A stretch of DNA of 64,000 bases from Fragilariopsis cylindrus CCMP1102 (GCA_900095095.1 FMBT01000316.1:248001-312000); one strand, 5' to 3'; counted from the stretch's first letter, positions 1-10,936 are shown. Notes: generated by a model not told the origin, from the sequence alone. Made by a program: numbers and translations.

Positions 1-11
1 TATCTTTGCAG

Positions 12-1970
12 AATATCGAATATTATCAAACTGAAATTCTAGATTATATGAATCAACATCCAAATCAACCATCGACATTCAATGAACAATGGTTAAGTAC
101 GAATGTACCAGGTGTGGCCAATGATCCATACGTACATTGTATGTTAACATTATTTCCATTATCATTTTATTATAAAGCTGATGTAGCGAAAATTACATCT
201 AATGCTTATACAATTACCTCGTATATCTGGCCCGAATTAAATTATATTGCACCGCATGTTCTACAATACGAACAAGAAAAACAAATCAGGAATATTGAAA
301 AGGATGAAATATATCAAAAATGTATTACTACTAGTACTAATGGTGGTCAACAACGTAAAATACGGTTAGGTGTGATTAGTGCAACTATTAGTGAAGGACA
401 TTCAGTAAGTGAAGATTTTGGTGGTATACTATCTGGATTAGACCGAACCAAATTTGATGTCACCTATATCAATGTCCATGAAGGATCGTATTCCGATCCC
501 AGTACATCTGCTAAATTTTTAACGATGAATAAAGAAGATTCTCTTCATCATTATTTCAAAAATCCAATGGAACAAAATTCTGGTTCGACATTTATAAAAC
601 GAATTGCTACAGATATATTACAAGACCATGCACCATTTGATATGATACTATATTTAGATTTAACCATGTCTACATTTATCAGACGGTTAGGGATGATGAG
701 ATTAGCACCAATACAAATTAATACACATGGTCATCCCGGTACGTTTATATACGTTTATAATCACTCACTCACTCACTCTGACCCGGTTCGACTCGATTCG
801 ACTCGACTCTAACTCAACACGGCTCTAACTCGACTCTAACTTCATTATTTACTTTTCCTTTCTTCCTTCCTTCTTTTTTTTCTTTCTTTCCTCAATTCCA
901 ATGTTTTCACACGAAACATAAAAACAAATAATACGTACAAAGTAACAAGTGGTCATCCATCATCTGTGATACAATATTTTATATCATGGGCCGAAGCTGA
1001 ATTACCTATAGAGGAAAGTCAAAAGCATTATACGGAACAATTACAATTAATACCAAATGGTAAGATACATCAATATTATACACCACGTGTACTAGTAGAA
1101 GTTACAGAAGAAAAGAGTGGCAGTAAAACAACACAATTACGTGCTCGTTTAGATGGTAGAAGATTTGACCATTTAACTCGAAATGATTTTCATGAATTAC
1201 CTACCTATATTAAAAGTAGTAATGAAATTGATACCTATGTCTCTAATCTTAATAACAGTAACAATAATAATGGTATCAATAACGAATCATCATCGGATGA
1301 TCCTAATGATGATAAGTCTAATAATATTAATTTGTATGTCTGTATGCAAAAACCATTCAAGGTATTTCCAGAATTTGATGAATTAGTTTGTGGTATACTA
1401 AAAAAAGATCCAAAAGGACATGTGATACTACACAAACCAGAATCAAAATCAGGAGGATATAATCATCATGAATTAACATTTGTACAACGAATGATAAGTG
1501 CTGGATGTGATATGGAACGGATACATTTTATTAGTGCACAACCACCACATAAATTATTAAAATTATATTCTACAGCCAATGTTGTATTAGATTCATATCC
1601 CGCTGGTGGATGTACCACAACACGTGAAGCATTAGAATTAGGTAAGGCAGTGGTGACATGGCCAGCACGTTTATTAGGTGGTCGATGGACATTAGGATTA
1701 TATACTATAATTGGTATCACAGAAAAAATCAAATCCAAATTAATTGCATCGAATGTGAATGAGTATATTACAATGGCGGTTAATATTGGTACCAATCATA
1801 CATTACGTCATGAAATTGAAGTTGAAATTAAATCAAAAACAGAATCTAATTTATTTTATAGAAAAGAAGCTATTGCTGAATGGGAAAAGATTTTATTAAA
1901 AGTAAGTCCAGTCAAACAATGTAATAATGATAATATTGATAACAATGACGATGTGAAAGACGAATTGTAA
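12..1970 (+). CDS. OGT/SPINDLY-like glycosyltransferase (GT41-like), 5' end outside window
   Basis: This is the C-terminal catalytic part of an O-GlcNAc-transferase-like protein, a family that transfers a sugar from a nucleotide-sugar donor to Ser/Thr of proteins. The window opens on a splice acceptor (cag at 9-11), so the coding sequence continues upstream, probably into TPR repeats that are not visible. A gt-ag intron at 739-942 joins the exons in frame and restores the motif HGHPVTSGHPSS, which corresponds to the GHPxTSG region of the family. The segment IRLGVISATISEGHS matches the start of the catalytic N-lobe. LDSYPAGGCTTTREALELGK followed by AVVTWP matches the donor-site region near the C-terminus. 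An Asn/Ser/Asp-rich loop at about 1240-1330 is an in-frame insertion. The visible part is 584 residues. The family call is fairly secure; choosing between OGT-type and fucosyl SPINDLY-type activity is not possible here. Confidence 0.8.
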
Positions 1971-2253
1971 AATTTGAAAAAAAAGAAAGAAAAAAATAGT
2001 GTGCTTCAGGATATAATAGTATCCAAACTTAGAAACAGAGTACTACCTAGTAGTACACTACTGTACTATACATCAACTACTATCTGTAATGCTAGGTGAG
2101 GTGAGGTAATGTAGTAAAGTAATAATGTAGTAAGTTTAGTGGCAGTACAGTACAGATAGAAATAAGACTTTAAGAATCATGCTTTTAAAGAAAATGCAAC
2201 ATCTTTTATAGAATATATTTATTTAGATAGATACGAGAAAAAAATGGAATTGA

Positions 2254-2960
2254 ACCGCAACGCCTGCTGCCGCTCTTACCGCTTCTCATACCGCTTCCCC
2301 AACTGCTAGTCCAACTGCATCCCCAACTGCTAGTCCAACTGCATCACCAACTGCTAGTCCAACTGCATCCCCAACTGCTAGCCCAACTGCTAGTCCAACT
2401 GCTAGTCCAACTACGTCACTAACAGCATTCCCAACTAGTAATCCTACCACTACTCCAAATACAGCAGCATCATCGGAACAACCAACAACTTCTCAATCTG
2501 AAAATTTGTCTTGGTGTGGTTCCGTAATAGGTGGAACCGTAACACTTACTGGAAGTGCATCTGGAACTGGATACAGAAGTGCATTTGGAAGTGCATTTGG
2601 AAGTGCATTTGGAAGTGCATCTGAAAGTATATCTATTTCCGAATCTGGTACTCCAAAACAACATCAGCTACTTCCAGTGTTGTTCCAAGCGCTTTTTCTA
2701 CTGGCAGTCCAATATCATGCATCACCGACAGCATCACTGACTGTATCAGTCAACTGCCGCCACGCCTACTGCCTCTCCTACCACTGCCTATATATAACAT
2801 GATGATCCGAGTGCATGTTGGTCCTAGTTTCGGTTCGAGTAGTGAGGTTCCAAGTTCTTTTTTTCCGACCTCGGTTATTACGAGTGACGCACCGAGTGTT
2901 GTGTCGATCTGAGTGAGCGATTCTCCTAGCTCAGTTTTCTAGTCTCGATTGATGTTAATA
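2254..2960 (+). pseudogene. Decayed Pro/Thr/Ala/Ser-repeat (cell-surface-like) gene
   Basis: A frame open from just after a TGA at 2251 reads as (PTAS)n for about 40 residues. It continues as TTPNTAASSEQPTTSQSENL and a run of GSAFGSAF repeats, to about 2800. It has no ATG near its start. From about 2655 the sequence keeps the same flavour but in other frames: PTAATPTASPTTA near 2750-2790 and SSSEVPSSFFPTSVITSDAP near 2835-2900. Short Pro/Ser/Thr repeats of this kind are common in secreted, probably wall- or adhesion-related diatom proteins. The missing start and the frame changes suggest a remnant of such a gene, though an exon of an unrecognised multi-exon gene is possible. Function is not assigned. 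Confidence 0.5.
2297..2420 (+). repeat. Tandem repeat, 12-bp unit encoding PTAS
   Basis: About ten copies of a 12-bp unit (ccaactgctagt / ccaactgcatcc variants) lie head to tail and read Pro-Thr-Ala-Ser in one frame. Synonymous drift between units (agt versus tcc or tca for Ser) means the repeat was once under amino-acid-level selection. Confidence 0.85.
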
Positions 2961-3415
2961 TTCGTCGAAAGCATTGGTTTGGTGGCCGTAGTGACGTACA
3001 GTGCGGGATTTTTATTGGATTTGAAGACGGTCCTATAAAAAGTACTCGTCGTACAGTATTTCGGCTATCTTTTCAAAATCGATATTTAATGAATTTATTC
3101 CTAGTAGTTCCCCCCCCCCCCCCACCACCATTTAATCGCCCCCATTTTATTCAACACATATAAATACAATAGAGCGCACTTCGTATTTATGCTTTCTACA
3201 GCGCGCGCGCGTACAAAGTGCCAGTTTACAGAAAATTCTTAGACAGATCTAAAATAAATAATACCGAGTAAAAACGAAAAGATACAGTACAATATGAAAG
3301 AAAATAAAGAATCCAGCAACCAAGGATCAACGCAAGACATATTGATGATTACGACGACGACGACGACGACTACTACTACGAAATAGATAAGTAGGGGAAA
3401 AAATCCACGATCTGC
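2961..3415. other. Intergenic, with poly-C tract
   Basis: No convincing gene. A run of 14 C lies at 3110-3123, (GC)n at 3200-3210, and a (GAC)n/(TAC)n microsatellite at 3353-3380 just upstream of the sulfotransferase start. Confidence 0.6.
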
Positions 3416-5066
3416 ATGATGACGACGACGACCAGTAAGTCACGGGAGGAGGTCGTCCAGCAGCAACAGCTAAAGAAGATAAGGAAAGAACGTGGACTTG
3501 GATACTGTTGTAATATTTATCGATTATTCCTATTATTAAATATTATATCATTCCTACAATATTATTACTATAGAAATAGATATAACAATGAAAGTACGAT
3601 TACGGTAGAGACGACGACGACGACGACGACAGCGGTGGCAACGATGGCAACGACGGTGGCAATAATAAAGAACAAAGACAAAAACGATAGTAAAAATAAA
3701 AAGAAGAAGCAACGACGATCACCACTAAAAATCACTCGATTCATTGGTTTTGATGGTAACAATAACAGCACTAGTAATAATAACAGCAACAACAATAGAA
3801 GCAATAATAGAAGAAAAAAAAACAAGAATAGTAATCAAACGAAAAAAAAATTACTAACAACTGATTTTTCTGATTTAATTGATGTCGCAATTCTTGGTTT
3901 TCCGAAATGCGGTACAACTTCCTTGTCCAGCTGGTTCCAAAATCATCCGGAAATATATTCCATGAGTGGTGAACCAACATTTATGACTGATTCTAATATG
4001 AGTGATATCCATACAGTACAAGCATTATATAACTTCTTTTATCATAATCCAAAAGAACAAAAAGTATATAGGAAGCAGGAACAAGCTAGAAATAATGAAA
4101 ATAATGGTACTAGTCCTACTATTACTACTGATGATATCAGGATCCGTGCCTATAAAAATCCCGGTGATATCTATAAAAAATTAGCAATCCAGAATATTCA
4201 AAATCATTTTCCATCCACGATTGAAATTAATTATTGGTATACGTCATCCAGTATTATGGTTTGAAAGTTTTTATAATTATTGGAATACCATAGCTGATAA
4301 TAATGGACGACGTCAACCATTACCAATCGATCCAATAGAATTGATTGGACCATGTAATCAGCAATTAGGGATTGCGAATGTATGTACGGACCATGCTGCA
4401 TTTCATTATTATTTAAAACGTATTATTGGTGATACTAGTAGTACTGGTAGTAGTACACCTACTAATACTAGTAATAATAGTAGTAGTAGTAATAGTGGTG
4501 ATGGTGGTGGTGGTAATTTCGTATTGCCCAATAATAATCCAATATTTATCTATGAAATAACACAATTAACTGATACAAATAAAACAAGAATGAAACAATT
4601 TACAACTGATATAAAAAATTATTTAGGTATTGAAAAAGATTTTAAGACCGACGAACCACCTAAGTATAATACATTAAAGAAAATAACGAAGACTAGGCAT
4701 AGACGCAGTAGAAGTAAACACAGTACAAGTACAAGTACAAACACACCACAACCGCCACTACCACCACCAAGAATCATAAATATATGTGATTATCCAAAAG
4801 TACATGAAGTATTAATGAAACATTCGATTGATACAGCAAACTATATGAAAGGATTATTACTATCAAATGAAAATGAAAATCTCAGTAACAATAACAGCAA
4901 TAATAAAATTATTACTGTTTCGTCCAAAGAATATTTACTATCAATTTTAGAAACAAAATATAGGCAGAATCCATGTGATAGTAGAAAAGAAGAGAAGAAA
5001 AGAAACACAAGCGAAAGGAAAAACGTAGCAACAACAATAACAATAACAACAACAATTATAACATAA
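3416..5066 (+). CDS. Type II membrane sulfotransferase-like protein, one apparent frameshift
   Basis: Members of this family transfer sulfate from PAPS to carbohydrates in the Golgi. The N-terminus carries a signal-anchor (about residues 30-52, rich in L, I, F and Y), then a long Thr/Asn/Lys low-complexity stem. The 5'-phosphosulfate-binding loop GFPKCGTTSLSSWF is at about residue 161. KNPGDIY follows, and the 3'-phosphate-binding region GIRHPVLWFESFYNYW is at about 4236-4283. The first part (3416 to about 4216) and the second (from about 4221) are in different frames: between HFPST and LIIGIRHP there is one base too many (mod 3) and no gt-ag intron fits. Both halves keep the family motifs, so a recent mutation or an assembly error is more likely than old decay. 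The C-terminal half has Ser/Asn/Thr insertions. The acceptor substrate cannot be told. Confidence 0.65.
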
Positions 5067-5336
5067 CGAAACTGAAAATAAATTGGAAAAACTAACGAAC
5101 TGATGGCAGAAATAAAGAAGTAATATAAAAAGAGAATGCATGAGAACCATAGTTTTAGAATAGCCTAGTCATACTATAGATATACATAGGTAATAAATAC
5201 GCTGATGTAGGAACCGTACAGTTGTGCACTGTTATTTCTTATAAGCAGCAGTCGACAGTTGCCTTCCTATTGTGTGTTTTGTGTTGTTGTTGTTGTTGTG
5301 TCTAATGTACTGTTGTACTGTAATCTCCTCTTGTAG

Positions 5337-6682
5337 GAAATGCAATACAATTGTTGATAATCCTACTTTGATCCAAAAAATGAGACAATATGCAATACAT
5401 CGTTGCAAAGAAATAGAAATGTTAGAAATGACGACGTCAATAATAGAAATGATGAATAGTAAAGATAATCAGTTCGATGCAGAAGAAGATGACATATTCG
5501 TGGATGACAACGATGATGATGATGACAACAATAACAATAACAATAACAATAACGACAAGAATGTATGAATTTATGGATGAAGTGTATTGAATTATTATTA
5601 TCAGCGTATACAACTACTACTAATACTACTGACGGTCGTCGTGATAATAATGATAATAATAATGGTCGTCAGCTTCCACAACAACAACAAAAACAACCAC
5701 CACACTGCAGGAGGAGTAGTGTTCCAATGATGTTAGAAGTAACTAATCAAGATAATAAGAATCAAGTGCAGTATGGTATATTACATAGTATTGTTTGTTG
5801 TAAAGTACCGGTACCAACATTAGTTGAAATTGCACTTATTATTTTTCCAGAACAACTGTATCAAAGAGACTTGACACATAAAATGATACCATTGCATCAT
5901 CTCCTTCAAGCAGAACATAAATATGAATACATCACATCACATCAAATTTATTAACAATACTATTACAATGGGATAATACTAATTTGGATAAGAAGAATAC
6001 TATGACTAATCCTAGTCCTAGTCCTACTACATTGTCAACAACAACAACAACAACAACAACAAAAATGAAAACAACAACAATGTCATCAGAATCAGAATCA
6101 TCACCGTCGACGTCAACGTCAACGTCAACGTCATGTTTTTATTTGAGTAATTCAACTTCAACAGTACTCATTCCTTTTCCTAAACAAACAAATAAGAACA
6201 ACAACAATAATAGTAATGACGAAAAAGATGAAGATTTAGAATATAAATATGAATATGATATAGATATAGATGATGGACCGATTCCACTTATATATGCATT
6301 AAAATTAGGTTTAGATATGAATAATGTTATACACAAATTATTGAATTCTAATACATATATTAGTTTACATACAATTGATCCTATCACAAAATTATATCCA
6401 TTTCAATTAGCAGCAATGTCAACATTATCAATATCATCATCGTCGTCAACAGTATCGACAATGACGTCAATGTCATCACCCTCATCACCAGCATCATCAT
6501 CAATAATACCGTCATCAATACAGTCATCATCAACAATAAAATCAGCAGCAGCATTAGCTGTTGAAGAAAATACGGTAGTAACTGATGAAATAATACCGGT
6601 ATTAGGACAGTCACAATATAAGGTTGATGATATATATAAACTTTTGTTGGCACATCCACAGGTATTAGCTGAATATGTTTAA
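5337..6682 (+). pseudogene. Ankyrin-like repeat protein gene in three frames
   Basis: Three consecutive open stretches in different frames together resemble a common diatom protein type with degenerate ankyrin-like helices. The first (from a possible acceptor, ctcttgtag at about 5328-5336, to 5568) ends in an Asp/Asn-rich tract. The second (5565-5954) holds LWMKCIELLLSAY and LVEIALIIFPEQLYQRDLTH followed by KMIPLHHLLQ. The third, open upstream of 5984 and ending at 6682, holds IPLIYALKLGLDMNNVIHKL, TIDPITKLYPFQLAAMS and VDDIYKLLLAHPQVL. The frame changes fall in low-complexity DNA: the aac/aat array near 5530-5565 and the cacat repeat near 5930-5945. Slippage mutations or assembly errors there are therefore likely. 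Short unusual introns are the alternative. Ankyrin proteins bind other proteins; no specific role can be given. Confidence 0.5.
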
Positions 6683-7661
6683 AGTTTAGTTTAGTATCCA
6701 TATCCTATATGTATATTTATATCTAATAGGACTATTTGAAAAAAAATATGGATCCTACCATTACTAGCTAGCTAGCTAGCTCTCTCTATTAATTATTTAT
6801 TCCTGTAGTTAGTTTAAAATAACCTGATCATTCGTTATCTTCTTATATTAGTTCCTCTTCAAAGAAGTAACGTAGTAATACTGTAATAAGAGTAAACAAC
6901 AAGCTAAGCTTGTGTAACTCACATCCTAGATAAATAATAAGTTAACAATTACAATTAATCGTCAGCGTCTTATAGCAAAAGTACAATAGAAGGTTCTTGG
7001 GGAAAGAATCCGTATACAAACACTATCACTGTATGTGTTAGCAGCCGAAAGCCAACCTCCAGCAAAACTGGCGCTAAACTAAGGGAGGGCCTGACGATAG
7101 AAGCGATTGCATCGTCTAGTAATAAGTTCTTACCAAAACTTTCTCTACTGCATGTCGAACTGACAAGGAGAAAGTCTTATCAGATATTGAGTTTGATATA
7201 TGCATTGCTGAAATCAAGAGTCATACACAATTTAAAAGCAAGGATGTCCTACGATTGTAAACTACAAAGGATGTATTATAATATACTGGTATATTGTTAA
7301 GAAGAAAGGTAAAGGAGAAATAAGCTAAAACTATTTCTTTCCAGGAAGAATCCCTGCGCATGCCTCGATCAGATTTCGTACCTAAGTAACTAATCGAACT
7401 TGATTAATAAATAATCAAAAAATGATTCCCCGCGCAACAACGGCGAGCCGTCCAGGCAAATCTTCAATGTGCGTTTCCTTTGAGCCTAACTAATCTGAAG
7501 TACTAGTAAGTGACACACATTAAAAGAGAAGGAATCACGAATCAGATCGAAGTTAATTTCGTTGGATTTCACGAGACACGTATATTAGTCTTTCTCCACA
7601 GTGCCTTAATTGCTCACATAAAAACATTCAAAACAAGATCTAACACGTATATCAAACAATC
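6683..7661. other. Intergenic, no gene seen
   Basis: About 980 bp without a supported gene. It holds a (GCTA)n microsatellite at about 6763-6780 followed by a short CT run. The 3' part upstream of 7662 is the likely promoter and 5' UTR of the next gene; no defined core element was recognised. Confidence 0.6.
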
Positions 7662-8831
7662 ATGACACCGTTCTTTATCAACAACTTAATCAATGGAGTC
7701 TTCCTGTTCCTACTTTGTACACGAAACCTGCAGTCTACGGAAGGACAAATCGTTTTGAGTGGCGATGACAATGAAGTATCCGGCGAATTTTCGACCGTCG
7801 CAGGAGGATTCGGTAATAATGCAACAGATCCTTATTCATTTGTGGGAGGAGGATACTTTAATGATGCAACTGGTGATTATTCATTTGTGGGAGGAGGATT
7901 AGGTAATAATGCAACAGAAAAATATTCATTTGTGGGAGGAGGAATAGGTAATGATGCAACTGGTGCAAGTTCAACCGTATCTGGTGGATTTAATAACATT
8001 GCAAGTGGAGATGAATCAACTATAGGAGGAGGGGATAGTAACATTGCAAGTGGATCAACATCAACTATAGGAGGAGGGGAAATAAACGTGGCAGCCGATG
8101 TAGATGCAACCGTATCTGGTGGATTTAATAACATTGCAAGTAGTGAAGCATCAACTATAGGAGGAGGGGATAGTAACGTGGCAGCCGGTGAAGGTTCAAC
8201 CGTATCTGGTGGATTTGAGAACAGTGCAAGTAGTGACGGATCAACTATAGGAGGAGGAAACCAAAACGAAGCAAGTGGATTTGGATCAACCGTATCTGGT
8301 GGATTTGAGAACATTGCAATAAGTGGCGGATCAACTATAGGAGGAGGGGGTGGTAACGTGGCAGCCGGTTTAGGTTCAACCGTATCTGGTGGAAAGGATA
8401 ACAATGCAACCGGTGCATTCTCGTTCATTGGAGGCGGTGAAAACAACCAAGCTACGGGAAACAATTCAATTGCTATGGGGAGGAATGCAAATGCCAAGAA
8501 GGATCGTTCTCTTGTGATCAATCTAGGAAACAATGAGGCATCATCTAAAAAGGATGGTGAATTCCTTGTAAATTCGGACTCATTTACTCTCCAAATTGGT
8601 AAAAAGAAAGTAACTATTAACAAGAAGAATATCAAAAGATTCAAGAAACTATTAAAGAAAAAGAACCGTCGCCTCGAAGAGATCCCCAACCAGTATGAAA
8701 TTAACGAATACGTCAACCAACAGCAAACAATCATCGAAGAGTTGCACAAACAGAATGAGAAACAGCAAGAACAGATCAACGAGCTCAATCGTATGATGAA
8801 CAATTTTATTGCCCAGTCTAGTAGTGAATAG
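7662..8831 (+). CDS. Secreted protein with YadA-head-like repeats and C-terminal coiled coil
   Basis: A 389-residue single-exon protein. Residues 1-28 look like a signal peptide (hydrophobic NGVFLFLLC core). Residues about 35-270 are some 15-17 tandem 14-residue repeats of the type STVSGGFxNxASGxx / STIGGGDSNVAAGEG. This is the pattern of the left-handed beta-roll head of bacterial trimeric autotransporter adhesins (YadA/Hep_Hag type). The block NSIAMGRNANAKKDRSLVIN follows, also typical of those heads. Residues about 315-389 are Lys/Glu/Gln-rich (KKVTINKKNIKRFKKLLKK, then QQTIIEELHKQNEKQQEQ) and should form a coiled coil, as in the adhesin stalk. No outer-membrane beta-barrel anchor follows, as expected for a protein working outside a eukaryotic cell. 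I infer a trimeric extracellular fibre or adhesin, possibly of bacterial origin. Repeats are nearly identical at DNA level, suggesting recent internal amplification. Confidence 0.75.
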   Translation: MTPFFINNLINGVFLFLLCTRNLQSTEGQIVLSGDDNEVSGEFSTVAGGFGNNATDPYSFVGGGYFNDATGDYSFVGGGLGNNATEKYSFVGGGIGNDATGASSTVSGGFNNIASGDESTIGGGDSNIASGSTSTIGGGEINVAADVDATVSGGFNNIASSEASTIGGGDSNVAAGEGSTVSGGFENSASSDGSTIGGGNQNEASGFGSTVSGGFENIAISGGSTIGGGGGNVAAGLGSTVSGGKDNNATGAFSFIGGGENNQATGNNSIAMGRNANAKKDRSLVINLGNNEASSKKDGEFLVNSDSFTLQIGKKKVTINKKNIKRFKKLLKKKNRRLEEIPNQYEINEYVNQQQTIIEELHKQNEKQQEQINELNRMMNNFIAQSSSE

Positions 8832-9216
8832 GGTTATCTGACAAAGCGTTACGCGCCCTAATCGTCTAGAAGAAGTAGTACAACTGTTGACGTTTAAAAA
8901 AAAGATAATAGAGTTGCATGCACGTACTAAACCCACATACCTCAAACGCACACGACACACGCACACGCACACAAAACCCGGTATAGACACCCTTTTTGAT
9001 AGCAGTATAAGTTTATAAATAAATATATTATTATATTATTTGACTTCTTATCTATTTGCACAGAGTATCAGAAGAAAAATATTCTTATTAGATCGTTAAG
9101 ACATTGAACCAATAGTAACAGTAAAAGTTCTGTATATGAGGATTCTCGACATATGAATAAGCCAGGCCATACTTAAAATCAAACTACTAACCGCACTTCC
9201 TGTATATAGTAGCATC
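8832..9216. other. Intergenic, no gene seen
   Basis: 3' flank of the YadA-head-like gene (a CA-rich stretch at 8940-8980 and an AT-rich stretch at 9010-9045), then the 5' flank of the next gene. Nothing else recognised. Confidence 0.5.
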
Positions 9217-9960
9217 ATGAGTTCCATTTGGTCCTTACCACCATATTTAATCAGGCTGAATATAATCGGGATGATTATTCTATGCAGTTCTGTTTTAGTT
9301 GGGATCGTATTTCAACTTGATATTTCATACGTACTTCCTATCACATTAATTGGAACATTCATTATTTTTTATGTTGCTTTTTTAGAAGAACAACTCTATA
9401 GAGATATTAGATTTGTGCAGACTATACTTGTTGAAATCACAGGACGTGGTGGTACACCAGTTTATTACCAGGCATCATTCAAAGATGGAGAAACACATCC
9501 AGGTCATTCCGACCTCTGGAATGTGTATTTTGAACAGAAGAAAAATGAAAACGGAGAGGATATCGTTTTGCCTTTAAACTTGATCTCTGGAACGGTAGAG
9601 ATTCGTTTGGGTGGAATAGTTGTAACGGATATGAACTCCTTACCTAGTAGTGTCAATGATCTAGATTGGCTTTTCAGTGACAATGAAGAAAACCCCCAAA
9701 TTGGTAATATATACTTTCAGTATCGAGGACAAAATAATTCCTTTATACACTAATACTTAGTTTGTCGAGTCGGACCGGTACTGTACGAAGATTACCTTTA
9801 TTTAACTGAAGATGAGATAGATGCGGGAGATGTGGTAGATGCTATCAGCGGCTCTCCCGACCTCCGTTTCAACCAAGAAACACCACTAAATTTGACCATT
9901 ATTGGAATAGGACTAAAGAAAGAATCAATCGGATCGCTTCTTTACGTCTGTATCTTCTAG
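9217..9960 (+). CDS. Small membrane protein of unknown family, with an in-frame stop or a 57-bp intron
   Basis: Not recognised. The first 178 codons (to a TAA at 9751-9753) encode two hydrophobic segments (about residues 13-33 and 38-55) and a soluble region with GTPVYYQASFKDGE. After the TAA the same frame stays open for another 68 codons and reads like protein (YEDYLYLTEDEIDAGDVVDA and IGIGLKKESIGS), ending in TAG at 9958-9960. A 57-bp gt-ag intron at 9704-9760 fits: donor gtaata, a ctaat branch-like element, acceptor acttag. It removes the stop and keeps the frame, giving 228 residues. That intron would be short for a diatom. The alternatives are a recent nonsense mutation or stop-codon read-through. 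Start context is plain; there is no obvious signal peptide, and the first helix could act as an anchor. Confidence 0.5.
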
Positions 9961-10379
9961 GCGTTCTGCCATTCTCTCTCTCTCTCTTTCTCTTGTCAGC
10001 CTGTGTTTCTCCATTCATTAAGAAAGTATTCCCAACATCTACTATTTGTAGAAAGTGATGCAGTTAATGGTGCAATATCTCTGAATTGCTGTCTGAAATC
10101 ATATTTCGTGCTTGCCAGTTTTGGTACGAGATCCCCTTTGCTGATGCAGTAGCAATATTTGATCACCGAGTTCATCAGCAATAAAAGTTATCACCTTTCT
10201 TTTAGATATCAACATCCTCCAGTAAATGAGGCAGGGCATCCCTCTCTCTCTTTCTCTCTCTCTACTGTAGATCCCTATATTAACGGAAGCTTAGGAGCCG
10301 TATATGGGCCCGTAACACGCGAAATAATCAGTAAAATACGCGTAAATTAGCGCGTTAAGATAAAGAAAAAATAGCAAGA
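9961..10379. other. Intergenic, CT microsatellites
   Basis: Two CT microsatellites (about 9975-9993 and 10239-10263). A 9-bp inverted repeat (ttgctgatg/catcagcaa, about 10145-10185) flanks a 26-base loop. Short open frames on both strands look protein-like in places, but no family could be recognised. Confidence 0.4.
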
Positions 10380-10936
10380 ATACAGAACGCGAAATAATAA
10401 AAAAAAACGCATAAAATTTTGTTCAGTCTCCTGGCAGAAATCGCTGCACTACAATCTGTACCCAATAAACATTAATAGATAGCTCGCAAAAGTTTCTGAT
10501 GTCGGTTTTCACACAGTGTTAAATATTTTTTCGTTGTACTATTATATTATATCATGCACTATATTTATGTTTTTATATTTCTCTATCTCTCTATCTCATT
10601 TGTATTAATTCTTTTCGTAGTGTTTTCCATTATATTTATACATACATACTACTATTGGGTGTATATCAGATCCCATATAATTACAGTCTCTTTATGTGTG
10701 CGAAACCACACAAAAGGTACAAAAATTAAAAAGAATCGTCATTCACACTCACTCAATGCAGTAACGTTAACAAAATATAAACAGAACCGAACACAAAATC
10801 AAATCAAATCAGAACAAATCAGAACAAAAACAGAATACGCAAACAATAATACGAACAAAAGTAATAATCAATCACGAAGAAGAGATTGACATCCATGATA
10901 TCATTTTATATATACATGCATACATGCCTGAATTAA
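10380..10936 (-). promoter_or_regulatory. Probable 3' UTR of the candidate selenoprotein (SECIS search region)
   Basis: Downstream (minus strand) of the PDI-like gene lies about 550 bp of AT-rich DNA without a gene. If the TGA at 12203-12205 is read as selenocysteine, a SECIS element should be transcribed from here or a little further. By eye I could not settle one. The clearest hairpin is a stem of CTTT and GTGTG pairs around a GTTTCG loop (about 10690-10720), which lacks the ATGA/GA core expected of a SECIS. Several ATGA motifs occur, but none with a convincing stem. Confidence 0.3.

Noticed and set aside
7877-8803. 308-codon open frame antisense to the YadA-head-like gene
   Set aside because: It is a by-product of the repeat codons in the real gene: Pro-rich reverse reading, no family, no start context.
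10145-10185. Inverted repeat ttgctgatg/catcagcaa as a SECIS for the PDI-like gene
   Set aside because: The stem is ordinary Watson-Crick pairing through the TGATG; there is no unpaired ATGA/GA quartet or AA apical loop, and it lies about 750 bp past the stop.
10554-10889. 111-codon plus-strand frame
   Set aside because: AT-rich random frame in the presumed 3' UTR of the minus-strand PDI-like gene.
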